Shown one piece after another: positions 1-7,876 of a stretch of 32,020 bases of DNA. Position numbers and translations under genes: made by a program. Under the pieces are notes generated by a model that ran no database searches, was not told where the DNA came from, and saw only the letters and a list, made by a program, of their open reading frames with translations. This DNA is from DATIXJ01 sp035518715 (GTDB taxonomy: Bacteria > Bacteroidota > Ignavibacteria > UBA10030 > SZUA-254), in contig DATIXJ010000030.1 of NCBI GenBank assembly GCA_035518715.1, positions 1 to 32,020 on the forward strand, given 5' to 3'. Each line of letters begins with the position of its first letter. The first letter of the stretch is position 1.

Positions 1-1608
1 GCTCTCGAGCAGGGAATCCAGATCCCCCATTTCTGCTGGCATCCCAGGCTGAGCGTTGCCGGAAACTGCCGCATGTGCCTTGTCGAGGTGGAGAAAATGC
101 CGAAGCTCGCCATTGCCTGCTCCACGACGGTTGCCGACGGGATGGTCGTCAAGACCGATTCCCCGAAAGTGATCAATGCCCGCGAGGCGGTGATGGAATT
201 TCTCCTGATCAACCATCCGCTCGACTGCCCCATCTGCGACGAAGCCGGCGAATGCAAGCTGCAGGATTATGCCTACCGGTACAGCGAAGGAGCCAGCCGG
301 TTCGAATTCGAGAAAGTCCGTAAGCCGAAACGTGTCGAGCTTGGCCCCAGAGTAACGCTCGATACCGAACGCTGCATCATGTGCTCGCGGTGCATCCGGT
401 TCTGCGATGAGATTGCCAAAAAGCCGCAGCTCACGTTTATCCAGCGCGCCGATCATGTCGAGCTGACCACATTCCCCGGCGAGAAGCTGGACAACCCGTA
501 CTCGATGAATACGATCGATATCTGTCCGGTCGGAGCCCTGACGAGCACCGATTTCCGCTTCAAAGCGCGCGTCTGGGAAATGTCGTCCACCGATTCAATC
601 TGCACCGGCTGTGCACGCGGCTGCAACACCAAGGTATGGGTGCGAAACAACGAGATCCTTCGCCTCACGCCGCGTTTTAATCCCTCGGTAAATGACTATT
701 GGATGTGCGATCACGGACGGCTCGATACTTTCAGGCAGGTCCACGCCGAAACTCGCCTGAAAGCGCCGATGATCCGGAAAGAGGGGGCGCTTGTTGAGGT
801 TGCCTGGGATGAAGCGATCGCCAAGGCGGCATTCGACCTGAAATCGTTTAAGAAGACTGAAATCGCCGCCATCGGCTCACCATTTGCCTCCAACGAGGAT
901 AATTATCTCCTGGTAAAGCTCATGCAGTATCTGGGCGTGAAGCGTCTGGATATCGTACCGCATGTTGTGGAGGGAGACCAGGATGATCTTCTGATCCGGT
1001 CCGATAAGACACCCAATTCGACGGGTGCGCGGGAAGTCGGCGTGAAACCGGAAAGACCCGATGCAGGATTCCAGTCCATACTCAGCGATATCCGGAACGG
1101 TGCGATCAAAGCGCTCTATGTCCTGGAAGATGATATTGCTGCGGATCCGGCGGTTGCGGAAGTCCTTCCGAAGGTCGACCTGCTGATCGTGCATTCATCA
1201 CACGAGAACGAGACGACGAAGCTTGCCGATGTGATCCTTTCGAGCTCCACCTTTGCCGAGAAACACGGCACCATGACAAATTTCCAGGGAACAGTTCAAC
1301 GATTGAAGCCCGCGATCACCACGATCGAGTTCGACCGTGCGCTCGACGGCTTTTCGATGAGCCGTCTCGACCGCTTCGGGGCGCATAACGACCGCTGGAC
1401 GAAAGGTCCGCGGCGGGACGCGCGTTCTTCCTGGAGAATCCTCGGCGCCATCGCCAATGCGCTCGGTGCGAAATGGAAATACACTGCCGCAGAGGAAGTG
1501 TTCCACGATCTTTCTGCCGCGGTTCCCGCATTCAAAGGGATGACCTACCTGAAGATCGGTGCCCGGGGAATGAAGCTGAGCGGTCAAACTGAAAAAGTCC
1601 GCGTCTGA
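1..1608 (+). CDS. nuoG: NADH-quinone oxidoreductase subunit G (5' partial)
   Basis: Iron-sulfur subunit of the peripheral arm of complex I; it passes electrons from NADH towards quinone. The frame is open from base 1, so the true start lies upstream and the first internal ATG (73) is not the start. Numbering from base 1, the [2Fe-2S] ligands are C12, C23, C26 and C40. The His-Cys3 cluster follows as HPLDCPICDEAGEC (H72, C76, C79, C85). Next come the N4-type CIMCSRC motif with a later CPVGAL cysteine, and an N7-type CTGCARGC motif with a CDHGR cysteine. About 330 residues of degenerate molybdopterin-type domain complete it. The visible part is 535 residues, so the whole protein should be near 560, shorter than the E. 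coli and Thermus versions as I recall them. The stop is 6 bases before nuoH. Confidence 0.95.
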   Translation, partial: ALEQGIQIPHFCWHPRLSVAGNCRMCLVEVEKMPKLAIACSTTVADGMVVKTDSPKVINAREAVMEFLLINHPLDCPICDEAGECKLQDYAYRYSEGASRFEFEKVRKPKRVELGPRVTLDTERCIMCSRCIRFCDEIAKKPQLTFIQRADHVELTTFPGEKLDNPYSMNTIDICPVGALTSTDFRFKARVWEMSSTDSICTGCARGCNTKVWVRNNEILRLTPRFNPSVNDYWMCDHGRLDTFRQVHAETRLKAPMIRKEGALVEVAWDEAIAKAAFDLKSFKKTEIAAIGSPFASNEDNYLLVKLMQYLGVKRLDIVPHVVEGDQDDLLIRSDKTPNSTGAREVGVKPERPDAGFQSILSDIRNGAIKALYVLEDDIAADPAVAEVLPKVDLLIVHSSHENETTKLADVILSSSTFAEKHGTMTNFQGTVQRLKPAITTIEFDRALDGFSMSRLDRFGAHNDRWTKGPRRDARSSWRILGAIANALGAKWKYTAAEEVFHDLSAAVPAFKGMTYLKIGARGMKLSGQTEKVRV

Positions 1609-1614
1609 TCTCCC

Positions 1615-2628
1615 ATGGAATTGCTCATCACCGTCATAAAGATTGCCGCCGTTCTCGGGATCATGCTCGGGGCGGTTGCCTATATCGTTCTCGCCGAGCG
1701 GAGAATTGCCGCGGCAATTCAGAACCGGATCGGTCCGAACCGCGTCGGCTGGCAGGGGCTCCTCCAGCCGTTTGCCGATGTCCTCAAGCTCGTGATGAAA
1801 GAGGATATCGTTCCCAAAAAAGCCAACAAGTTCATTCACGATCTCGCGCCCGTCGTTTCGATCAGCGTTGCGCTCACGGCATTTGCCGTGGTGCCGTTCG
1901 GCGATCATATCAACCTCTGGGGTTATGATGTGCGCCTGCAGATCGCCAATGTGAACGTCGGGATACTCTACATCCTTGCGCTTACATCTCTCGGCGTATA
2001 CGGCGTGACGCTCAGCGGCTGGTCATCCAATAATAAATATTCGCTGCTCGGCGGGATGCGCTCGTCTGCACAGATGATCAGTTATGAGATTTCGATGGGA
2101 CTTTCGCTCATCGGCGTGATCATGGTGACGGGAAGCTTACAGCTCGACCAGATCGTCCGCGCGCAGGAAGGGTGGAAGTGGAACATCCTTCTCCAGCCGG
2201 TCGGGTTCATTACGTTTTTTGTTGCCTCGTTTGCGGAAACGAACCGTCTGCCGTTCGATCTGCCGGAAGCCGAGCCGGAGCTCGTGGGCGGGTATCACAC
2301 CGAATACAGCGGACTCAAGTTCGGGTTATTTTATCTCACCGAATATGCGGGATTGCTCACCTCGAGCGCGATCATCACGACGCTCTATCTGGGAGGATGG
2401 CAGGTCCCGTTCATTCACAATTTTGGATTGTCGGATTTCTGGATTGCGATCATACAGGTTCTCGGATTCTGTGTGAAGGTGCTCGGGCTGGTGCTTTTTT
2501 ATATTGTGATACGCTGGACGATACCGCGGTTCCGGTACGACCAGCTGATGAATCTCGGGTGGAAGGTGATGCTGCCGCTGGCGATCGTGAACCTCTTTGC
2601 CACCGGCGTGGTGATGCTGCTCTTGTAG
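1615..2628 (+). CDS. nuoH: NADH-quinone oxidoreductase subunit H
   Basis: Membrane subunit of complex I at the junction with the peripheral arm; it forms much of the quinone chamber. The 337 residues are the usual length for the family. The first membrane helix is at residues 5-27 and is followed by the NRIGPNRVGWQGLLQP loop, a family signature. A second signature, ETNRLPFDLPEAEPELVGG, lies near residue 210 and carries the acidic loop residues. About eight hydrophobic segments can be counted. The gene starts 6 bases after nuoG and stops 12 bases before nuoI, so the three are clearly one transcript. Confidence 0.97.
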   Translation: MELLITVIKIAAVLGIMLGAVAYIVLAERRIAAAIQNRIGPNRVGWQGLLQPFADVLKLVMKEDIVPKKANKFIHDLAPVVSISVALTAFAVVPFGDHINLWGYDVRLQIANVNVGILYILALTSLGVYGVTLSGWSSNNKYSLLGGMRSSAQMISYEISMGLSLIGVIMVTGSLQLDQIVRAQEGWKWNILLQPVGFITFFVASFAETNRLPFDLPEAEPELVGGYHTEYSGLKFGLFYLTEYAGLLTSSAIITTLYLGGWQVPFIHNFGLSDFWIAIIQVLGFCVKVLGLVLFYIVIRWTIPRFRYDQLMNLGWKVMLPLAIVNLFATGVVMLLL

Positions 2629-2640
2629 AGGAGAAGATTG

Positions 2641-3171
2641 ATGGCTGAAACGCAGAACAAGATCGATTACAGCAAGACGAAGCCGATCATACACCGGAAG
2701 GATCTCCGGTGGTGGAACAAGGCGTACATCCCGCAGATCCTGCGGGGGATGACGGTGACGATTGCGCAGATCTTCCGTCCGAAGTTCACGCGCCAGTATC
2801 CCGAGGAGAAATGGGATCCGCCCGCCTCGTTCCGCGGCAGGCCGGTGCTTGTCGAAGAGAAGAACGGCGTCGAGCGGTGTGTCGCGTGCGGGCTTTGCGC
2901 CCGTGTCTGTCCCGCTCTTGCCATCGAAGTCCAGGGTTCCGAAAGCGAATACTGGAAAGAACGCTATCCCGTAAAATTCGAGATCAACATGCTCCGCTGT
3001 ATTTACTGCGGATTCTGCGAGGAGGTCTGCCCGGAAGAAGCGATCGTGATGAGCCAGGATTTCGAGCTGACGTTCACACGCCAGCAGGATGCGATATTCG
3101 GGAAGGATAAATTGTTGATTCCCGCGGAGAAGCTGAAAGAGCGGCTGGAGTTCCTGCGTGCGAACCGCTGA
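2641..3171 (+). CDS. nuoI: NADH-quinone oxidoreductase subunit I
   Basis: Ferredoxin-like subunit of complex I carrying the two [4Fe-4S] clusters (N6a and N6b) that lead to the terminal cluster. Two complete motifs are visible: CVACGLCARVCP near residue 80 and CIYCGFCEEVCP near residue 120. The 176 residues fit the family. The ATG at 2641 was chosen over the TTG just before it because GAGGAGAAG (2628-2636) is a well-placed ribosome binding site. The N-terminal 55 residues include the amphipathic segment that lies on the membrane in known complexes. This is the last gene of the operon: a strong terminator follows 25 bases later, and nuoJ to nuoN are not here. Confidence 0.96.
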   Translation: MAETQNKIDYSKTKPIIHRKDLRWWNKAYIPQILRGMTVTIAQIFRPKFTRQYPEEKWDPPASFRGRPVLVEEKNGVERCVACGLCARVCPALAIEVQGSESEYWKERYPVKFEINMLRCIYCGFCEEVCPEEAIVMSQDFELTFTRQQDAIFGKDKLLIPAEKLKERLEFLRANR

Positions 3172-3195
3172 GAGCGAGTACACATTCTTCAACCG

Positions 3196-3225
3196 AAAAC
3201 CCCTCAGGCCGAGGGGTTTTTTATT
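3196..3225 (+). terminator. Rho-independent terminator of the nuo operon
   Basis: A perfect stem pairs AAAACCCCTC (3196-3205) with GAGGGGTTTT (3211-3220) around the loop AGGCC. The T-tract continues to TTTTTTATT. It lies 25 bases after the nuoI stop and ends that transcript. Confidence 0.93.
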
Positions 3226-3345
3226 GTCGTGGCGGGATTATGATTGCATTCTTCCCTGAAGAGGGCTTTTGGTCGGATCAGCACACGATGAAATGATCGG
3301 GACTGTATGCGCGCGGGAGGTCCTGATGGCGATCTGCAATTTCCC

Positions 3346-3828
3346 TTATTCGCCCGCCGGTTCCCACAATTCGATCTTGTTTCCCTCGATGTCCATGATA
3401 TGAACAAACTTTCCGTAGTCGAAGGATTGAACCGTGTCCACAATTGTTACCCCGTTCTTCTTCAGTTCTTCAACAAGGGCTTCCAGGTTATCGACTCTGT
3501 AGTTGATCATGAAGTCCTTTGTTGAAGGGTCGAAGTATTTCGATTTTTCCGCAAAGGGGGTCCACTGTGTAAGCCCTTTCTTCGTACTGTCGTCGCTCTG
3601 GCGCCATTCAAAGCTTGCGCCATCATCATTGGTGTTCACGCCGAGATTTGTCTTATACCACTCCCGCACCTTTTTGGGGTCTTTGCATTTGAAGAAAATG
3701 CCGCCGATACCCGTTACCTTTTTCATTGTGGTCTGCTCCTTTGATTGGTTTGCCATCTGAGTCCTTAACGCGAACCCAAAACAGAATGATATCGCAATAA
3801 TCAGTATGAAGAACGATGTCTTTTTCAT
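3346..3828 (-). CDS. Exported VOC (glyoxalase/bleomycin-resistance fold) protein
   Basis: A vicinal-oxygen-chelate fold protein. The N-terminal 25 residues (MKKTSFFILIIAISF and on) are a signal peptide or anchor, unusual for this mostly cytoplasmic superfamily. The start at 3828 puts that segment at the N-terminus; the longer frame from 3855 adds an unsupported MPLPERFRE. The VOC part runs from MKKVTGIGGIFFKC (about residue 35) to the end. Its closing HIMDIEGNKIELWEP is the typical last strand with the metal-ligand glutamate. The substrate cannot be told; members isomerise, cleave or sequester small molecules. It lies 68 bases downstream of the DUF1801 gene on the same strand, has no TTG-N17-TANNNT promoter of its own in that gap, and is probably cotranscribed. 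Another in-frame ATG at MKKVTG would give a cytoplasmic form. Confidence 0.8.
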   Translation of the reverse strand: MKKTSFFILIIAISFCFGFALRTQMANQSKEQTTMKKVTGIGGIFFKCKDPKKVREWYKTNLGVNTNDDGASFEWRQSDDSTKKGLTQWTPFAEKSKYFDPSTKDFMINYRVDNLEALVEELKKNGVTIVDTVQSFDYGKFVHIMDIEGNKIELWEPAGE

Positions 3829-3896
3829 TTCTCTGAACCTTTCCGGTAATGGCAATTCTGGTCGTTACGCCTGCCGCAGTTCTATGCCGCGGCCGG

Positions 3897-4436
3897 TCAC
3901 TGCGCCTTACGCGCTTTCCTGGCAGGAGTTGCGGGCTGACCGCCCTTGACGGTCGGGCGCCCGTGCCCGCTTCTTGTCCGACGTTTCGAAGACTTGATGA
4001 TGACCTCCCTGCGGCCTGATCTGCCAAGCGGGGTCTTGAGTTTGCCGGCGGCGGCGGTCAGGAGCGACTCAACTTCAGGCCGGAGCAGAACGTTGGTTGC
4101 TTTGATGCGGATATAGCGGGTCACCCGTCCCTCGCCCAGGAGGATGTTCTGAGGATCGTGAAGACTCACTCCGTGATTAAAGAAAAGGCGGATTCCATCG
4201 GCGTCGGCAGACAGTGCCACGATTCCGTCTGATCCGCGCTCGTTCGGTGAATAGGAGATCACGAGGGATCTGGTGTAATCATAGACCAGCTCGTTCACCG
4301 CGGAAAATCTCTTTCGGAGGGCTCTGCGAACCGACTTAATGAGCTTCTGTTGTTCCGGCTCGAATCTGGCGATGAGCCCGGCGAGATGCAGCTCGGCCGA
4401 AGGAGGGGCTTGAGCAGTTGTTGTATTGTGCCGCAT
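3897..4436 (-). CDS. DUF1801 (YdhG-like) protein
   Basis: A small cytoplasmic protein of the DUF1801/YdhG family, recognised by family-like spacing. There is a helical start (LAGLIARFEPEQQKLIKSVR), then ELVYDYTRSLVISYSP, then VALSADADGIRLFFNHG, then LHDPQNILLGEGRVTRYIRI. The molecular function of the family is not established. The C-terminal 35 residues are strongly basic and low in complexity (RRTRSGHGRP, ARKARKAQ), which could mean nucleic-acid binding, but that is inference. I take the ATG at 4436 (MRHNTT) because AGGGAA sits just upstream; the ATG at 4469 adds 11 residues without a good ribosome site. A TTGTTT-N17-TATCTT promoter (4522-4550) precedes it. Confidence 0.75.
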   Translation of the reverse strand: MRHNTTTAQAPPSAELHLAGLIARFEPEQQKLIKSVRRALRKRFSAVNELVYDYTRSLVISYSPNERGSDGIVALSADADGIRLFFNHGVSLHDPQNILLGEGRVTRYIRIKATNVLLRPEVESLLTAAAGKLKTPLGRSGRREVIIKSSKRRTRSGHGRPTVKGGQPATPARKARKAQ

Positions 4437-4521
4437 TGTTCCCTGAACGTTTCCTGATGTCCATGGCATACAACTCGTTCAGCAATGCGCCATGGGGTTG
4501 TCCGCTGATTTGCGAGCCGGA

Positions 4522-4550
4522 AAGATACCAAAGCGGCCCGATATAAACAA
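4522..4550 (-). promoter_or_regulatory. Promoter of the DUF1801-VOC unit
   Basis: Read on the minus strand: TTGTTT (4545-4550), a 17-base spacer, and TATCTT (4522-4527). Expected transcript start is near 4515, about 80 bases before the DUF1801 ATG. It has the same geometry as the other promoters in this window. Confidence 0.6.
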
Positions 4551-4685
4551 GCCCGGCTCCGATATTGAGTGCAGAGCAAAACCCCTCAATTTGACTGGTC
4601 TCGAGTTGATTCAGGCGAATCAAGCCGGTCTGACCCATCCCAAAAGTCAACCCTAAAAATATTTCAATGACAGCAAATTTTTTCC

Positions 4686-4714
4686 TTGACAAATAGCAAA
4701 TAAAGTTTTATATT
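4686..4714 (+). promoter_or_regulatory. Strong promoter of the three-gene secreted cassette
   Basis: A consensus -35 TTGACA (4686-4691), a 17-base spacer and TATATT (4709-4714). This is the closest match to a textbook housekeeping promoter in the window. Transcription should begin near 4721, leaving a leader of about 125 bases before the ATG at 4847. The flank is AT-rich (spacer AATAGCAAATAAAGTTT). Confidence 0.8.
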
Positions 4715-4734
4715 CCCGCCACGCACATCATTCG

Positions 4735-4759
4735 CCGGTACCAGGAGGTGAGGGTACGG
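4735..4759 (+). promoter_or_regulatory. Leader hairpin exposing a full-length Shine-Dalgarno sequence in its loop
   Basis: CC-G-GTACC (4735-4742) pairs with GGTAC-GG (4753-4759), giving seven base pairs with one bulged G. The 10-base loop is AGGAGGTGAG, which includes AGGAGGTGA, the full complement of a typical 16S rRNA 3' end. No start codon follows at a normal distance; the cassette starts about 95 bases downstream. It could be a ribosome standby site, a regulator-binding hairpin, or chance. Confidence 0.45.
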
Positions 4760-4846
4760 CAGGTTCTTTCCGATTTCGTACACAAGTAATCAAGAGTATG
4801 CCTTCCGACGTAAATCTTCTGAAAGAGGATCTTAAGGGCGTTCATA

Positions 4847-7800
4847 ATGTCCTTCAACCGGGTTTCTGCCGGGGCGATGTTTGCGTTCATCGTCCTTGGT
4901 GTCGGATCGGCATTTTGCCAGGTGACTGTTCGCGAGAAAGTTACTCTCTCGACTGTCCACGAACATACCACTACAGATGTCCACAAACTCCGTTTCTTCT
5001 TCTCCCGTGAAGCCGGCCTTATTACCCAACAAACTTACTGGCCATATCAAAAGCTCACCAACATCATGCGAATCAGGAACGTCGCCTGCGGTGTCGATGA
5101 AAGCGTGAACGTTGATGCTGGTTCAGGTACGATTGAAGTCTCTGCGCTGAGCGGCGGGTGGTACACAATTGATGTCGGCATGAATACCGTGACTGCAGGG
5201 GCCGCGTATCTCGAAATTGATCTTGATGGATTGCTTATCCGGAGCTTCGAAGACGACAGGAACGCCCCGCCTCTGGGATATTATGCCTCCGGAACATGGG
5301 AGAACGGGGTCTTCCTTTTTAGCGGCTACAACTTCAGCATGCAGCCGACCATCACTCCCTGCGACATTGGAACGGTGACAATGCAGCCGTATTATCAGAA
5401 CTGCTCGACGGACATTTTCGACATCAGTACTGATCCGATCATCATGCGAATTATCCGGGGGAAAGAGTATGCTGCCTTTATCGATGCGGATGACAATCGC
5501 GTCGACAGTATTGCCGTCTGGACCAGTGAGGGAAAAACTGACCGGATTGATCTCCGGGCCACAGGGGTATATCCACCCCCCGGCACCGATTTCGACTCGG
5601 TAATTGTCGAAATTACGACGACGTTCACACATTTCATCGCGGCGACTGCCATCGGAAGCTCGCCACCACATGCTCTTGCATTCTGGTCAGTACCGATAAA
5701 TCTCATTTCTTTCAACTCTGCTCCTCTTACTGTGCTTGAACTGGATAGTGAAAGCAATGAACGCCAGTGCGATGATAACCGTCTGATCACACTTTGCCTC
5801 GATCCAAATCCCTACGGGCATCTCATCGATACGAACGAACAACAGGTGCAAGGATACAGTTTCACCGGGTTATATAAGGACTATCGAAAGGGAAGAATCA
5901 AATTCTATGCAGATGGTCAGGTGCCCGATTCCGTCGTCACAATTGGGCTCACCGCAACAACTCCCGGAGCGATTGGCTCAATCGACACGATCACGCTTAA
6001 CCATCCACCGGATACCGTCCTGATCAGTGTCTGCCCTCATTCGGCCTCTCCTGGTGATACGGTGTCAATTATGGTGAGGAGGAAAACGTGGGATTGTGAA
6101 ATCCTCGACTATTCGGATGACCAGCGGTTCTACGTCGACTTTTGTAATTATGATGATTATACGTTTGGCGCGTTTCTGGACCCGCTGACAAGCACGACGG
6201 GCTCTTATCTATGGTGTGCACGTCCACCGTTCCAATTTATCACCTCGAGGGATACCCTTCCTTCAGACCCTGATCACAAAATCAGTTTCACCATCGAGCC
6301 CCTCTCAGAGGACATGTGTCAGCAGATTACCTGCGCAGAGCGCAAATTTCATCTTGATCAGAGTTCGCATATTGAGATGGCCGGGTATTCCAGTTCAACG
6401 AAGGATCCAAACGTCGCGAGAGATTCAACCATTGCTCAATTTCGTAAAGGTCGACAAGAGAAATTAAGATCTCACGCCGAGCGGAAGGAGAAACCTCCGT
6501 TGAAGGACCGAGTTTGCGAGGGGGACGAGAATCTGAATATTGCATCAAGATCAATTCTCCTCGGGGAAACGAAGTACTATTATGCATCGATTTGCAACGA
6601 AGGTCCGCAGCCGCGGCTAATTATCGGTGAAACGAAGGACTGGCCCGTTCAGCCCGCAGTGATCACGCCGAACTGGGATGTCAAAAATATTTTTCCGACA
6701 GACAAGCTCGCGACGTATTACGAATTCCTCGATCCTGACGGTGATCCTCTGCCCGCTGGATGGATTCGTCTCATTGGCAGGTATTGGGAGGAAGGAGACC
6801 AGCACTTCAGCGTCGAATTATCAGCTTCCGTGCCGGGTGAGCCTGCAGTAGGATCGACGAGCATCACGGTAAGTGTCACAAAGCCCGGATCGCTGGGCCT
6901 TACGAACTCGACGTCTCTCGATGTTTGGAATAATCCCATCAGCATCGATGATTCATGCATCGTGTACGGAGGGAGATATGGGATTCCTCCGCAGTTCATC
7001 AAGGGTCAGATTGAAGAAGAAGCGCAGCTTGCTTCATTCGGATTTGCACCGACTTATCTGTACGAGCCCTATACGGTCCAGTTTGACCCGAGAGTCACCG
7101 ATCGCGTCAACGGTATGGTAAGTAATCCGTACGTTGTTACGGATCAAACGATGGGTATGCCGGCGGTCCCAAATCACCTTAATGTGTTTGTGAGACCATA
7201 CTGGATGAACCCTGTCACAGTGTGGGATGTGGTGGAGGGGCTGTCGGAATTGGTGTATTCCCCCTCTCCGCTTCATTATCGATTATACGGGAAGAGAGTG
7301 AACGGCAGGATGGATTTTGGTAATTATTTGACGATCCAATCGAAATATGATAGTGTGTTGAATGAAGTGAAGTCGGAGTATGGGTTTGCAAATGTAGCCG
7401 ATGACGAATTATCAGACAGTTTGCTCGATCAGGCCCGGGTATGTTTTGCTGAATTTCTCAGGACCTCCTGGAGAGGAGGCCTATCAAACGTTTCGGCACA
7501 AACAAGGATTGCTGCGTCCTACGGACTTCTCCAGCCATTGTACGTGAATATCATCGCACAGTGGAAAGAAGTTGATTATCACGAAGACGTATACTGTCTG
7601 CCAGAGGGTATTGACGAATCTGATATTGGAATTAGAGTTGGACTCGAGCACCAATCATTTCTGCTCTCCAAATTCTTGGGAAACGAACATGACCACGCTG
7701 ATTGTAATTGGATAGCAGGGTTCGAGAAGACTTTAAGAGCTTCCGTCTATCGGATCTGGCACCCTGGAATGGGTCACCGTGGGAAGAGCTATTCAACTGA

Positions 7801-7876
7801 AGTCGCGGAAAATTCGGTTGCGTATAGCCCATTTGTGAGAATTGGTGCATCTGCAATTGTTCGGAGGAGGCGATGA
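4847..7876 (+). CDS. Large exported protein with C-terminal lysozyme-like (SLT-type) domain
   Basis: A 1009-residue protein with a signal peptide (hydrophobic core AMFAFIVLGVGSAF, then CQVTV). I do not recognise residues 25-690 as a family. They are beta-rich with many short DPD and DDN stretches and include Ig-like stretches (GDTVSIMVRR, and SVELSASVPGEPAVGSTSITVSV near 650). The last 300 residues resemble lytic transglycosylases. CIVYGGRYGIPPQFIKGQIEEEA (about 703-725) fits the helix that carries the catalytic glutamate. YLYEPY follows, then QTRIAASYGLLQPLY (about 882-896) like the ASxGLMQ motif. Last is RIWHPGMGHRGKSYSTEV (about 968-985), where the family has YNxG. Seventeen cysteines after the signal peptide suggest disulfides. 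No type IX sorting domain is present. It overlaps the next gene by four bases (ATGA). Peptidoglycan cleavage is inference. Confidence 0.8.
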   Translation: MSFNRVSAGAMFAFIVLGVGSAFCQVTVREKVTLSTVHEHTTTDVHKLRFFFSREAGLITQQTYWPYQKLTNIMRIRNVACGVDESVNVDAGSGTIEVSALSGGWYTIDVGMNTVTAGAAYLEIDLDGLLIRSFEDDRNAPPLGYYASGTWENGVFLFSGYNFSMQPTITPCDIGTVTMQPYYQNCSTDIFDISTDPIIMRIIRGKEYAAFIDADDNRVDSIAVWTSEGKTDRIDLRATGVYPPPGTDFDSVIVEITTTFTHFIAATAIGSSPPHALAFWSVPINLISFNSAPLTVLELDSESNERQCDDNRLITLCLDPNPYGHLIDTNEQQVQGYSFTGLYKDYRKGRIKFYADGQVPDSVVTIGLTATTPGAIGSIDTITLNHPPDTVLISVCPHSASPGDTVSIMVRRKTWDCEILDYSDDQRFYVDFCNYDDYTFGAFLDPLTSTTGSYLWCARPPFQFITSRDTLPSDPDHKISFTIEPLSEDMCQQITCAERKFHLDQSSHIEMAGYSSSTKDPNVARDSTIAQFRKGRQEKLRSHAERKEKPPLKDRVCEGDENLNIASRSILLGETKYYYASICNEGPQPRLIIGETKDWPVQPAVITPNWDVKNIFPTDKLATYYEFLDPDGDPLPAGWIRLIGRYWEEGDQHFSVELSASVPGEPAVGSTSITVSVTKPGSLGLTNSTSLDVWNNPISIDDSCIVYGGRYGIPPQFIKGQIEEEAQLASFGFAPTYLYEPYTVQFDPRVTDRVNGMVSNPYVVTDQTMGMPAVPNHLNVFVRPYWMNPVTVWDVVEGLSELVYSPSPLHYRLYGKRVNGRMDFGNYLTIQSKYDSVLNEVKSEYGFANVADDELSDSLLDQARVCFAEFLRTSWRGGLSNVSAQTRIAASYGLLQPLYVNIIAQWKEVDYHEDVYCLPEGIDESDIGIRVGLEHQSFLLSKFLGNEHDHADCNWIAGFEKTLRASVYRIWHPGMGHRGKSYSTEVAENSVAYSPFVRIGASAIVRRRR

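Noticed and set aside
1198..1908. Antisense 236-residue open frame across nuoG and nuoH
   Set aside because: It is a shadow of two well-supported genes, with a charged, low-hydrophobicity composition and no recognisable motif.
4336..4692. Minus-strand 118-residue open frame upstream of the DUF1801 gene
   Set aside because: It runs through the predicted promoter at 4522-4550, overlaps the DUF1801 gene in another frame and has no family resemblance.
4798..5010. Plus-strand 70-residue frame in the cassette leader
   Set aside because: It overlaps the signal peptide region of the 1009-residue protein in another frame and has no ribosome site.
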